Source of the DNA: an uncultured bacterium
GTDB taxonomy: Bacteria; Bacteroidota; Bacteroidia; Chitinophagales; Chitinophagaceae
DNA: 35,563 nt
Direction of reading: 5' to 3'
NCBI GenBank assembly: GCA_903834825.1
Contig: CAILKQ010000053.1
Location: forward strand, 1 to 35,563
Shown here: positions 25,670-34,133 of the stretch, piece by piece
How positions within the stretch are numbered: position 1 is the stretch's first letter
How the letters are laid out: every line of letters begins with the position of its first letter
The notes under the pieces: generated by a model
Told to the model about the DNA's origin: nothing
Database searches by the model: none
The model's input: the letters and a program-made list of their open reading frames with translations, nothing else
Program-made: the position numbers and the translations under genes

Positions 25670-27346
25670 ATGATGAATTGTAAATTTTTTAATTGTAAAT
25701 CTAAGGCTTTGTGGTTTCAATTATTTTTTATGCTGCTTTCTTCCCAACACCTTGATGCACAAGATGATAAAGCCCCAAAAGGAGGACCTGGAATTGTAAA
25801 AGAGCACTCTCGCGGTCTGCATGGGTACATCAGCTATAATGCGGAAAGGCCGGCTGATCAATCAAGTTATAGTTACGGTATGGGTTTTTATTCCGCTGTA
25901 TGGCCATTGATTGCCCAGCCGCTTGCCGACTTTCAGATTGGTTTGGCGGGAGCCTGGGTTACTCCGGATAATTCCGATAATAAAGACAAACCCCTTGCTC
26001 CCGTTGGAACGCTTGCCCGTGACAACTGGCCAAAGCGAGGCCCGACCTGGAGCAGTGTTTTTCAAACCCTTGAAGGCGGCCTTGGTTATTGGGCCGGGAA
26101 TCGATTTCGCTATGGTCCTCCAAAATTCAGTATGAATGCAACACCACAATGCTATGATTACGAGGTTGGTTCGCCGGGATGGTCATTTTTTTACGATACA
26201 GAAGCTTTGCCTGACAATCGCCTGGGAATTGCTCAATTGAGCAATCGTTTGCTCATTCCACCGGATGCATTGCCTTTTCAGGACAATCCCAATGGTAAAT
26301 TTCTGGGATATACTTACATGGCTTTACCTTTTACCGATCCAACAAATGGTGACCCACCAACAGGAGACCAAAGCTGGACTTGCTTTCTAAGCGCTGCCAA
26401 TTTCAAAGGACCGATAGCGTATTATATTCCTGAAACATGGAGCAAAATCGGTAAACTGTTCAATTATGATTTTATTTATGGACGTGGACTTGATGCCAGG
26501 CCAGGCCATATGGGCGGCGGTGCCATGGAGATTAACACGGTACCTTGCTTTGAGTCACAGGATGAAAAGGGCGTGACCTATTCAAAGATACCCCAGCTGC
26601 AATTTCCAGTTGACAAAGAGGGTAAGACCATGCTGGTGCAAGATGTGGTGTATTACTCAAAAGCAGCATTGTATGAAACGTTTAAGGCATGGCGAGATGG
26701 CGGTGAGCGTTGCTCTGGAAGGTTCGATGAAAAGGGTGCGTGGAAATCAAACCTGACAACCCGAACTCCCGGTTATGATCAGGGTGGTAAAAAAATTACT
26801 GGAGTGGAAAAAATATTTGATACAAAGGTTTACAACGATAATGTTTGGGGATTGAAATGGGTTGATGGTAAAACCGGTAAAGTTGGAAATTTTCCCAGGT
26901 ACTTCAGGCATGAAGGAGACCAACTGGTGGCAATACCAGCATCAGAGGTGCCTGCCAAAACCAATCTCCTGAACAAAGAGTTTAGGTTGGCGAAACAAGG
27001 TGAGCCCTATACTTCTCCCGGCAAAGGAGCTTGGGCCAGTCCTGGTGCTGCTGCAGGCCCTTACAAGGTTAAGCTTATTGACGGCTCTGAAGTTACCTAT
27101 TCCTGGTATCGTTTTGTTGATCAACCATCCTTCCAACAATACAACTGGAGCGAAGCCAAAAAAGATAAATTACAGGCTTTCATTGAAAAGGTTCATGCGC
27201 AATGGCCTATTGACCGAGATTACATGGCTCCGCCTACAATGGGGGAATTGGTGGCACTTGATTCGGCTTTATTGGTTACCCCTCCAAAGGGGATGGAATT
27301 AGGGTATGTTCCAATCGTAACAAACCAGAAAGCTGCTGTCAAATAG
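25670..27346 (+). CDS. Secreted protein of unknown function, partner of the fifth sulfatase
   Basis: I do not recognise this 558-residue protein. It has a signal peptide (residues about 1-31, ending near LDAQD) and no later membrane segment. It is rich in Gly, Pro, Trp and Tyr, for example GLHGYISYNAERP, SYSYGMGFYSAVWPL, LEGGLGYWAGNRF and GRGLDARPGHMGGGAMEINT. This is a composition common in extracellular beta-rich or carbohydrate-active proteins. There is no sulfatase, TonB-box or SusD signature. It starts 95 bp after the sulfatase stop on the same strand, so co-expression is likely. Two ATG codons stand in tandem (25670 and 25673). The first codons include an imperfect 15-bp tandem duplication giving NCKFFNCKSK. 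It could be a new glycosidase, lyase, binding protein or outer-surface protein. Confidence 0.75.
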   Translation: MMNCKFFNCKSKALWFQLFFMLLSSQHLDAQDDKAPKGGPGIVKEHSRGLHGYISYNAERPADQSSYSYGMGFYSAVWPLIAQPLADFQIGLAGAWVTPDNSDNKDKPLAPVGTLARDNWPKRGPTWSSVFQTLEGGLGYWAGNRFRYGPPKFSMNATPQCYDYEVGSPGWSFFYDTEALPDNRLGIAQLSNRLLIPPDALPFQDNPNGKFLGYTYMALPFTDPTNGDPPTGDQSWTCFLSAANFKGPIAYYIPETWSKIGKLFNYDFIYGRGLDARPGHMGGGAMEINTVPCFESQDEKGVTYSKIPQLQFPVDKEGKTMLVQDVVYYSKAALYETFKAWRDGGERCSGRFDEKGAWKSNLTTRTPGYDQGGKKITGVEKIFDTKVYNDNVWGLKWVDGKTGKVGNFPRYFRHEGDQLVAIPASEVPAKTNLLNKEFRLAKQGEPYTSPGKGAWASPGAAAGPYKVKLIDGSEVTYSWYRFVDQPSFQQYNWSEAKKDKLQAFIEKVHAQWPIDRDYMAPPTMGELVALDSALLVTPPKGMELGYVPIVTNQKAAVK

Positions 27347-27369
27347 AAAGGAATGGATCATTGATTGTA

Positions 27370-27377
27370 TATCTTTG
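27370..27377 (+). promoter_or_regulatory. Probable -7 promoter box of the nad operon
   Basis: TATCTTTG fits the Bacteroidota -7 consensus TAnnTTTG exactly and lies 15 bp before the nadC start codon at 27393. No clear TTG-type -33 element is seen at the expected distance, so the call rests on one box and its position in the only gap (27347-27392) upstream of the operon. Confidence 0.55.
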
Positions 27378-27392
27378 TAAAACTGTTGGAGT

Positions 27393-28256
27393 ATGAATGA
27401 ACTAAAGGCAGGCTGGTCCGGTATTACAATAGACCGGTTCATCGATGCAGCCCTTGAAGAAGACCTGGGAGCAGGAGACCTCACGAGTTTGTCCACCATT
27501 TCGACAGGGCAAAAGGGTACAGCTTTGTGCTATATCAAGGAAGACTGTACCATAGCAGGAATCGAATTGGCTGAAAAGATTTGTGCTAGGGTTGATTCAT
27601 CCCTAAAGGTATCCTTCACCGTTAAAGATGGTGACAGCATTATATCCATTGCCTGCATCGGTGAGATAACAGGCTCAATACATTCCATTTTACAACTTGA
27701 GCGCCTCTTGCTCAACTGCATGCAGCGCATGAGTGCTATTGCCACAAAAACCCGCAGGTTGGTTGATCTTGTGGCTCCTTATGGCGTACAGCTTCTGGAT
27801 ACCCGTAAAACAACCCCTAATTTCAGGATTTGCGAAAAATGGGCCGTTCGTATTGGAGGGGGAGTGAACCACCGGTTTGGTTTGTATGACCAGATGCTCA
27901 TCAAGGACAACCATGTTCAGGCGGCAGGCGGTATCCAAAATGCCATTCAATATTGTTTGAGTTACAGGGAACTGCACAATATCCAGGTCCCATTGATTGT
28001 TGAGGTCAAAAATGTAGAAGAGTTCATCATTGCCAAGGAGTTTAAAGAGATTGATAGGATTTTGATTGACAATTTCAAGCCTGATCAGATCCATCCGTTG
28101 ATAGCACTCAATGATACAAAAAAAATAATCGAAGCATCTGGTGGCATCAATGCAACCAACATGATGGAATATGCAAAAACGGGAATCGATTTTATTTCTA
28201 TGGGAGATTTAACACACCATGTTGAATCTGTTGATATATCATTAAAAATCAAGTAA
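27393..28256 (+). CDS. nadC: Nicotinate-nucleotide diphosphorylase (carboxylating), quinolinate phosphoribosyltransferase
   Basis: The 287-residue length and the motifs fit NadC. The N-terminal EEDLGAGDLTSLS starts the sandwich domain. TRKTTPNFRICEKWAVRIGGGVNHRFGLYDQMLIKDNH holds the conserved Arg, His and Lys residues that bind quinolinate and PRPP. The C-terminal ASGGINATNMMEYAKTGIDFISMGDLTH closes the phosphate site. The enzyme makes nicotinate mononucleotide from quinolinate and PRPP with release of CO2, in the cytoplasm, as the third step of de novo NAD synthesis. It is the first gene of a tight operon: nadA follows after 1 bp. Confidence 0.97.
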   Translation: MNELKAGWSGITIDRFIDAALEEDLGAGDLTSLSTISTGQKGTALCYIKEDCTIAGIELAEKICARVDSSLKVSFTVKDGDSIISIACIGEITGSIHSILQLERLLLNCMQRMSAIATKTRRLVDLVAPYGVQLLDTRKTTPNFRICEKWAVRIGGGVNHRFGLYDQMLIKDNHVQAAGGIQNAIQYCLSYRELHNIQVPLIVEVKNVEEFIIAKEFKEIDRILIDNFKPDQIHPLIALNDTKKIIEASGGINATNMMEYAKTGIDFISMGDLTHHVESVDISLKIK

Positions 28257-28257
28257 G

Positions 28258-29238
28258 ATGTTGTTTGAAAACGAGATAGCACGTGTGGGATATTTGAGCA
28301 GGTCTGTTCCGGTTGGGGTTGATTTGAAAGAAGCAATCCTCAAAATGAAAAATGAGAAAAATGCTGTCATTCTTGCGCATTATTATGTAAGCGAAGACAT
28401 ACAGTCCATCGCAGATTTTGTCGGGGATAGTCTGGCACTTGCACAGGCCTCAAAAAAACAATCGGCTGACATCATTGTTTTTTGTGGTGTTCACTTTATG
28501 GCAGAAACAGCAAAAATTCTGAATCCCAGGGCCAAAGTCCTGCTGCCAGACCTCAACGCAGGTTGCTCATTGGCAGATTCTGCGCCAGAAGCAGAATTTA
28601 TGGCATTCAAAGCCCAATATCCCGATGCCATCGTGGTAAGTTATATCAACTGCAGTTCTGAAATCAAGGCCTTGAGTGATTATATCTGCACTTCTTCTAA
28701 TGCCATTGAAGTGGTCAATGCAATACCCAAAGACAAACGCATCATTTTTGCCCCTGACAAAAATTTAGGCATGTATGTGCAGCAGGTTACTGGCAGGGAC
28801 CTGATTCTTTGGGATGGAGCGTGTATCGTGCATGAAAACATTTCACTAGACAAGCTGAAGCTGTTGATGGAGAAGCATCCCGATGCTTCATTGATTGCCC
28901 ACCCTGAGTGCCTTCCTGCGTTGCTTGAGAAGGCCAGCTTTATAGGTTCTACCAAAGCATTGTTGGAACATGTACAGGTTTCTCCCTTGACAAAATTTAT
29001 TGTGGCAACAGAAGCTGGCATTCTGTACCAAATGCGAAAAGCAGCTCCTGACAAGTTGATTATTCCTGCGCCGGCATTAGAGTCCAACTCATGCGCTTGT
29101 TCTGAATGTCCTTATATGAAAATGAATACCTTAGAAAAATTGTACAATACCTTGTATTACGAACTGCCTGAAATCAATGTCAATGAAAAAACACAGGCAG
29201 GAGCGTTAAGGGCATTGAACAACATGCTTTCTATTTAA
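28258..29238 (+). CDS. nadA: Quinolinate synthase A
   Basis: The 326-residue protein shows the three related domains of NadA. Iron-sulfur and substrate motifs are visible: VFCGVHFMAETAK, LPDLNAGCSLADSAP, YINCSSEIKA, PDKNLGMYV, HPECLPALLEKASFIGST and the C-terminal SNSCACSECPYMKMNTLEKL. Three of these Cys would hold the [4Fe-4S] cluster needed to condense iminoaspartate with dihydroxyacetone phosphate into quinolinate. The start ATG is 1 bp after the nadC stop and nadB begins 1 bp after this gene, so the three are co-transcribed. Its substrate comes from NadB next door and its product goes to NadC. Confidence 0.97.
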   Translation: MLFENEIARVGYLSRSVPVGVDLKEAILKMKNEKNAVILAHYYVSEDIQSIADFVGDSLALAQASKKQSADIIVFCGVHFMAETAKILNPRAKVLLPDLNAGCSLADSAPEAEFMAFKAQYPDAIVVSYINCSSEIKALSDYICTSSNAIEVVNAIPKDKRIIFAPDKNLGMYVQQVTGRDLILWDGACIVHENISLDKLKLLMEKHPDASLIAHPECLPALLEKASFIGSTKALLEHVQVSPLTKFIVATEAGILYQMRKAAPDKLIIPAPALESNSCACSECPYMKMNTLEKLYNTLYYELPEINVNEKTQAGALRALNNMLSI

Positions 29239-29239
29239 G

Positions 29240-30754
29240 ATGAGACATCCCCATTTTGATATTGTCATTGTCGGTTCTGGTATTGCAGGGTTGTCAACCT
29301 TTCTTTATCTGTCTGAATCGGAAGCATTTAAAGCACGAGAAATTTCTATCTGCCTTATTGCAAAATCAACAGTAGAAACCACCAACACAGCCTGGGCCCA
29401 AGGGGGGATTGCAGCCGTGCATGCCATGGGGGACGATTTTGAAAAGCATATTGGAGATACGATGGTTGCCGGAGCATACCTTAATGACATAGAGATTGTT
29501 AGGAAGGTGGTTGAAGCTGGGCCTGCTTTGTTAAATGACCTGATCAGGTGGGGTACTTGTTTTGATAAAAATGCCACCAATGATTATGATTTGGCCAAAG
29601 AGGGTGGGCACAGTGAGGCCAGAATTTGGCATGCTGAAGATCAGACAGGGCATGCCATTCAGTCTGCACTGATGCAGTATCTATCTGATTCAACAAATGC
29701 TAAAGTCCAAGAAAACACTTTATTGGTTGATGTGATCAAGGATACCAATGGGCTGTTTCACTTGCATTTGTTTGATGAATTAAATAATATTTTTTTCGAG
29801 ACAACCACTTCAAAACTGGTATTGGCAACGGGTGGCACAGGAATGTTGTACAGCAAAACAACCAATCAGCAAATTGCCACCGGCGATGGTATATTGATCG
29901 CTGAAAAATTGGGGGCAACCATTGAAAACCTTTCTTATGTTCAGTTTCATCCAACAGGGTTGTTTCATGATGGAAATATTTCTTTCCTGGTATCTGAAGC
30001 GCTCAGGGGTGCTGGAGCAGTATTGCGGAATCAACAGGGTGAGGCATTCATGCGTCAATACGACAAAAGGCTGGACCTTGCACCAAGGGATATTGTCTCA
30101 AGGGCAATCATTACTGAAATGGGTAAAAATGGAGAAGCATTCGTTTTGTTGGATGCCACCCATCTTTCAACAGAACTAATCGATCAGCATTTTCCGGCCA
30201 TCAAAGCGCATTGCAAAACTTTGCTCAATATCGATATCACCAATGAGATGATTCCTGTAGTTCCTATACAGCATTATTCCTGCGGGGGGGTCAAGGTAGA
30301 TGCGTTTGGTGAAACAAGTGTCTCAGGGCTCTATGCGATAGGCGAGGTTGCCTCAACAGGATTGCATGGCGCCAATCGCCTTGCTTCAAATTCCTTGCTT
30401 GAGGCCATTGCTTTTGCAAAATTTGCTACTGAAAAACTCTTGGATTTTCCAGCTGACCAACAGGCAGTTCCTGTAACCTTCAAGTTGAAGTGTCATGGTA
30501 TTGACAGGAATCAAATACAACAATTGTTGAGCCAGCATACAGGAATAATCAAAAATACAAAAGGGTTAAAAGCGGCCTTGTCTGCACTTCAAAACCTCAA
30601 ATCAAATGCGATTGACGTTGCGTTCAATCCCCATGACCACACGTCAGGGGTTTTGCTGGAAGTGGGTATCATGCTCATTGAGGATGCATTGAAGCAGCAA
30701 AAGAACAGGGGAGTATTTTACAATGAAGACTTAGTGAATGACTTTGTGCTTTAA
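29240..30754 (+). CDS. nadB: L-aspartate oxidase
   Basis: At 504 residues this is a normal-length NadB. The FAD-binding motif IVGSGIAGLSTFLYL is at the N-terminus. NTAWAQGGIAAV, HAEDQTGHAIQ, VLATGGTGMLY, QFHPTGLF, PIQHYSCGGVKVD and GANRLASNSLLEAI are the signatures that separate NadB from the related succinate and fumarate flavoproteins. It oxidises L-aspartate to iminoaspartate for NadA, passing electrons to oxygen or fumarate. It is the last gene of the nadC-nadA-nadB operon. Its 3' end overlaps the 3' end of the oppositely oriented ribD gene by 24 bp. Confidence 0.97.
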   Translation: MRHPHFDIVIVGSGIAGLSTFLYLSESEAFKAREISICLIAKSTVETTNTAWAQGGIAAVHAMGDDFEKHIGDTMVAGAYLNDIEIVRKVVEAGPALLNDLIRWGTCFDKNATNDYDLAKEGGHSEARIWHAEDQTGHAIQSALMQYLSDSTNAKVQENTLLVDVIKDTNGLFHLHLFDELNNIFFETTTSKLVLATGGTGMLYSKTTNQQIATGDGILIAEKLGATIENLSYVQFHPTGLFHDGNISFLVSEALRGAGAVLRNQQGEAFMRQYDKRLDLAPRDIVSRAIITEMGKNGEAFVLLDATHLSTELIDQHFPAIKAHCKTLLNIDITNEMIPVVPIQHYSCGGVKVDAFGETSVSGLYAIGEVASTGLHGANRLASNSLLEAIAFAKFATEKLLDFPADQQAVPVTFKLKCHGIDRNQIQQLLSQHTGIIKNTKGLKAALSALQNLKSNAIDVAFNPHDHTSGVLLEVGIMLIEDALKQQKNRGVFYNEDLVNDFVL

Positions 30755-31834
30755 CAGGATATCTTCTCCTATGGTCATGGATTCCAGGAATTGAAGCTTC
30801 ACTGCATTGTCCATTGTTTGGTTTTGGCTGCTCCTAAACTGATTGATGGCTACATTGTCCATGAGTATGCGCGGACATACAAATGTATACACCTCGTCTA
30901 CCGCTTTTGCATCCATCATAGCAGCATTCAATGAACCGCCAGCTTCAATCAACACCTGACAGATATTTCTTGCGAGCAGTTCCTTGTGAAGCATTTCAAG
31001 GTTGAATCTGCCATCTTGCATCGGGATACTGATGATGTCAACATTGGGTAATGCTGTTTTTATTCCAGTCTTGTCTGTGACCAGGTAAATGAAGGATTTA
31101 TTTCTTTTATAAAAGATTGAATGTTGATGGTTTTCTTTTTTCAACAGATCAAGGTTTCTGTCAAAAACGATCAGGTTTAATTCTTGTTCAGGTTGATCCT
31201 TGATCCGAATGTTCATGGTAGCATTGTCATGTATGACAGTTTTTGCAGTGGTCAGGATGGCATCTGCTGCTGTTCTCAGGTATTGATGAACATGGTTACG
31301 GCTTTCCTCATTGGAGATCCATTTGCTGTTGCCTGTGTTGTCTGCTATTTTTCCATTCAGGGTTATGGCTGATTTGAGGACATATTTGGGTCTTTTGAGG
31401 ATTTGGTTGATGTTGAAGGTGTCGTTCAGGGCTACAATTTCTGGAATAATCAATACATCAACTTTAACTCCATGTTCTTCTAAAATCCTCACCCCTGATA
31501 CCAGTGGATTGGGGTCCAAAGATCCTATGACCACATTTGGAATCCTGTGTTGGATGATCAGATCGGTGCAGGGAGGTGTTTTGCCGGTATGGGAACAGGG
31601 TTCAAGGGTAACATACAGTGTGCAAGTCTCCAATTTTGTACCATGGTCAAGGGCTTGGTGAATAGCCATCACCTCCGCATGTGCTTCCCCTGATTGTTGG
31701 TGAAAACCTTCTCCCACAATTTCACCATTTTCAGAAACAACAACTGCGCCCACAAAGGGATTGGGCCTGATGGCTTTGGGATTTGCCTGTCTGGCCAATA
31801 AAAATGCCCTTTGCAAGTACTTTTCTGCTGTCAT
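30731..31834 (-). CDS. ribD: Bifunctional riboflavin deaminase/reductase RibD
   Basis: The 367-residue protein has both expected domains. The N-terminal cytidine-deaminase-like domain (about 1-145) has zinc ligands His52 (AHAEV, catalytic Glu54) and the two Cys of PCSHTGKTPPC. The C-terminal reductase domain (about 150-367) starts with PKYVLKSAITLNGKIAD and contains WISNEESRNHVHQYL and QVLIEAGGSLNAAMMD. It deaminates and then reduces the pyrimidine made by GTP cyclohydrolase II. It is transcribed away from ribE across a 43-bp gap and converges on nadB with a 24-bp overlap. Splitting ribD from the ribE-ribBA-ribH operon as a divergent unit is the only unusual point. Confidence 0.96.
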   Translation of the reverse strand: MTAEKYLQRAFLLARQANPKAIRPNPFVGAVVVSENGEIVGEGFHQQSGEAHAEVMAIHQALDHGTKLETCTLYVTLEPCSHTGKTPPCTDLIIQHRIPNVVIGSLDPNPLVSGVRILEEHGVKVDVLIIPEIVALNDTFNINQILKRPKYVLKSAITLNGKIADNTGNSKWISNEESRNHVHQYLRTAADAILTTAKTVIHDNATMNIRIKDQPEQELNLIVFDRNLDLLKKENHQHSIFYKRNKSFIYLVTDKTGIKTALPNVDIISIPMQDGRFNLEMLHKELLARNICQVLIEAGGSLNAAMMDAKAVDEVYTFVCPRILMDNVAINQFRSSQNQTMDNAVKLQFLESMTIGEDILLKHKVIH

Positions 31835-31877
31835 TTAGGATTATCTTTGCACCTCAAATTTACCTACAAAAGACCAT
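31835..31877. promoter_or_regulatory. Compact divergent promoter between ribD and ribE
   Basis: The whole gap is 43 bp. On the plus strand TATCTTTG (31842-31849) matches TAnnTTTG and lies 28 bp before the ribE start. On the minus strand TAAATTTG (31862-31855) also matches and lies 20 bp before the ribD start. Convincing -33 boxes are not seen and would fall inside the opposite gene. The gap is too short for a full FMN riboswitch. Confidence 0.5.
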
Positions 31878-32471
31878 ATGTTTACCGGAATCGTGGCCAG
31901 CGCCTTTATTGAAGCAATCAACAGGGAAGAGAATGGATGGATTTTGCAGGTTGCAGCACCCCAGATTGCGCCAAAGGTCCAACTGGGTGATAGTGTAGCC
32001 ATTGACGGTGCTTGTTTGTCTGTTTTTAAGGTAGAGGGAACGGTTTTATGGTTTTATGTATCTCCAGAGAGCATTGACAAAACAATCATACGCTTCTATA
32101 ACCAAGGCACCAAGGTGAATATTGAGTTGCCCATGCAGCCAACAGGTTTTCTTGGAGGGCATTATGTGCTGGGCCATGTTGATGCCACTGCGACTGTTTT
32201 GAACATCATACCTGGAGGAAAGGCCTGGTTTTTTACCATCAGCATACCCGAACCATTTACCAAATACATTGTTTACAAAGGTTCAGTTGCCATCAATGGT
32301 GTGAGCCTGACCATCAATCAGGTTGTGGATCAAAACATCGAATTGTGCATCATCCCCATCACCATTGAAAAAACCAACATGTCTCTTTTGAAGGAGAATG
32401 ATATGGTGAACATAGAATTCGATATTCTGGCAAAATATACTGAACAGCTTTTACTTAAAAGGGACAATTGA
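31878..32471 (+). CDS. ribE: Riboflavin synthase, alpha subunit
   Basis: This 197-residue protein begins MFTGIV, the classical start of riboflavin synthase. It consists of two homologous beta-barrel halves: the first with LGDSVAIDGACLSV, the second with YKGSVAINGVSLTIN. LGGHYVLGHVDATATV lies between them, and the C-terminus TNMSLLKENDMVNIEFDILAKY is typical of the trimerising helix region. It dismutates two 6,7-dimethyl-8-ribityllumazine molecules to riboflavin plus the pyrimidine precursor. It is the first gene of a tight operon, and ribBA starts 1 bp after its stop. Confidence 0.97.
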   Translation: MFTGIVASAFIEAINREENGWILQVAAPQIAPKVQLGDSVAIDGACLSVFKVEGTVLWFYVSPESIDKTIIRFYNQGTKVNIELPMQPTGFLGGHYVLGHVDATATVLNIIPGGKAWFFTISIPEPFTKYIVYKGSVAINGVSLTINQVVDQNIELCIIPITIEKTNMSLLKENDMVNIEFDILAKYTEQLLLKRDN

Positions 32472-32472
32472 T

Positions 32473-33672
32473 ATGTTTGACGCGATAGAAGAGGCCTTGC
32501 ATGAATTCAGGAATGGGAATCCCATTTTGGTGGTGGATGATGAGTCAAGAGAAAATGAGGGAGACATTATTTTCCCTGCTGCCGCTGCAACACAATCAAA
32601 ATTGAATTTTTGTGCGGCTGAGGGAAAGGGGCTGGTATGTATCGCCATTGACCTTCAAACTGCCAAACGATTGGATTTATCTCCCGTCAGATCGAACCAG
32701 AAAGATGTTTTTCATACTGCCTTTTATGACTCCATCGATGCGGTGGCTGATTTTGGCATTTCAACCGGTATCTCTGCCAAAGAGCGCGCCATTACTGCTA
32801 TTCACATTGCCAATCCCTTGAGCAAGCCCGATGATTTTATCAAGCCAGGTCATTTGTTTCCTGTGGTGGCCAAAGAGGGTGGTGTTTTGGTGAGAAGTGG
32901 TCATACTGAAGCAGCTGTTGATTTATGCAGGCTGACGGGTCATGAACCTGCTGCCATCATTTGTGAGGTAATGGATACCGAAGGAAACATGATGCGCAGG
33001 AATGGCTTATTGGATATGGCAAAGGAAAAGAAACTGAAGATCATCAGCATCCAGCAAATCATTGATTACAGGATCCAAACGGAAAATCATCTCGCCTTTG
33101 TATCAAAATCAAGCTTACCAACAAAGTTTGCCAATTTTGAGATGGAAGTCTTCAAAAACACATTTACGGGTACAGAACATTTGTTGATTTCTTTAAAAAA
33201 CAACCAGGAAATTCCAATGGTCAGGATCCATAGCGAATGCCTGACAGGGGATGTTTTTGGAAGCTTGCGGTGTGATTGCCAACAGCAACTGATGTCATCC
33301 CTTGCTGAAATTGCCCTACAGGGACATGGTTATGTCATCTATCTGAGAGGGCATGAAGGACGGGGCATTGGCATTGGCAATAAGGTGGCAGCGTATGCCT
33401 TGCAAGAAAAAGGACACAATACCTATGATGCCAATGAAATGCTGGGCTTCCCCAAGGACAACAGGAATTTTACAGATGCCATTTGGATGTTAAGGGATTT
33501 AGCACTAGATCAATTTGAATTGATCAGCAATAATCCAGTGAAAATAGAAGCATTGCAAGAAGCGGGATTCAAATTTGAAGTCAAGCAATTGCCCGTTGAA
33601 GCCAATCCATACAACCAGCAATACCTGGATGATAAAATCAACTTAGGAAAACATCGCTTAAAATTTTTATAG
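32473..33672 (+). CDS. ribBA: Bifunctional 3,4-dihydroxy-2-butanone-4-phosphate synthase/GTP cyclohydrolase II
   Basis: The 399-residue fusion has the DHBP synthase domain first (about 1-200): VVDDESRENEGDII gives the acidic metal/substrate loop and SGHTEAAVDLCRLTG the His-Thr-Glu motif. The GTP cyclohydrolase II domain follows (about 205-399): VRIHSECLTGDVFGSLRCDC carries the zinc-binding Cys residues and YLRGHEGRGIGIGNK the catalytic Arg region. YDANEMLGFPKDNRNFTDA and ISNNPVKIEAL complete the fold. Both active sites look intact, so it can supply both precursors of lumazine from ribulose 5-phosphate and GTP. The family usually has GIGL in place of GIGI after the Arg. ribH starts directly at the next base. 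Confidence 0.97.
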   Translation: MFDAIEEALHEFRNGNPILVVDDESRENEGDIIFPAAAATQSKLNFCAAEGKGLVCIAIDLQTAKRLDLSPVRSNQKDVFHTAFYDSIDAVADFGISTGISAKERAITAIHIANPLSKPDDFIKPGHLFPVVAKEGGVLVRSGHTEAAVDLCRLTGHEPAAIICEVMDTEGNMMRRNGLLDMAKEKKLKIISIQQIIDYRIQTENHLAFVSKSSLPTKFANFEMEVFKNTFTGTEHLLISLKNNQEIPMVRIHSECLTGDVFGSLRCDCQQQLMSSLAEIALQGHGYVIYLRGHEGRGIGIGNKVAAYALQEKGHNTYDANEMLGFPKDNRNFTDAIWMLRDLALDQFELISNNPVKIEALQEAGFKFEVKQLPVEANPYNQQYLDDKINLGKHRLKFL

Positions 33673-34104
33673 ATGATCGCCATTGTAAAAGCCCAGTTCA
33701 ACAGTGAAATTACAGACCTGCTCGAGGCTGGTTGCACAGATTACCTCAAGGAACAAAATGTTCCATTTACAGTTTTTGAATGTCCTGGTGCTGTTGAAAC
33801 AGTTGTCTACACAAGCAGGCTATTGGCTACCTACAAGTATAAAGCCATCATTGTGATTGGGGCCATCATCAAAGGAGATACAGATCACTACGAGTATGTA
33901 TGCCAGTATGTGACCAATGGATTCAGTCATCTGTCTGCAATGCAAGTAACACGCATCACACCCATTATCTTCGGGATTCTCACCACCCAAACTGAATTGT
34001 TGGCCTATGAAAGGGCCGCTCCAGACAAGATGAACAAAGGCAAATCTTTTGCAGAGACGGCCTTGTTCATGATCAAGGCATTCAAAGATATCTCCTGGTT
34101 TTAA
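33673..34104 (+). CDS. ribH: 6,7-dimethyl-8-ribityllumazine synthase
   Basis: The 143-residue protein carries the lumazine-synthase pattern: an N-terminal strand with AQFNSEITDLLEAG, PGAVETVVYTSRLL, IGAIIKGDTDHYEYV (with the catalytic His of DHYEYV), PIIFGILTTQTELLAYERA and NKGKSFAETALFMI. It condenses the two precursors supplied by RibBA and RibD into the direct substrate of RibE. It is slightly shorter at the N-terminus than many homologues (usually about 150-160 residues). Its ATG abuts the ribBA stop codon, so translational coupling is likely. It is the last gene of the operon; the MIOX gene converges 29 bp downstream. Confidence 0.96.
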   Translation: MIAIVKAQFNSEITDLLEAGCTDYLKEQNVPFTVFECPGAVETVVYTSRLLATYKYKAIIVIGAIIKGDTDHYEYVCQYVTNGFSHLSAMQVTRITPIIFGILTTQTELLAYERAAPDKMNKGKSFAETALFMIKAFKDISWF

Positions 34105-34133
34105 ATGCCGGAGTCTTTGTTATTTCAAAGCGA

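Noticed and set aside
34115-34130. Bidirectional terminator between ribH and MIOX
   Set aside because: CTTTG/CAAAG gives only a 5-bp stem and no T-run, too weak to call.
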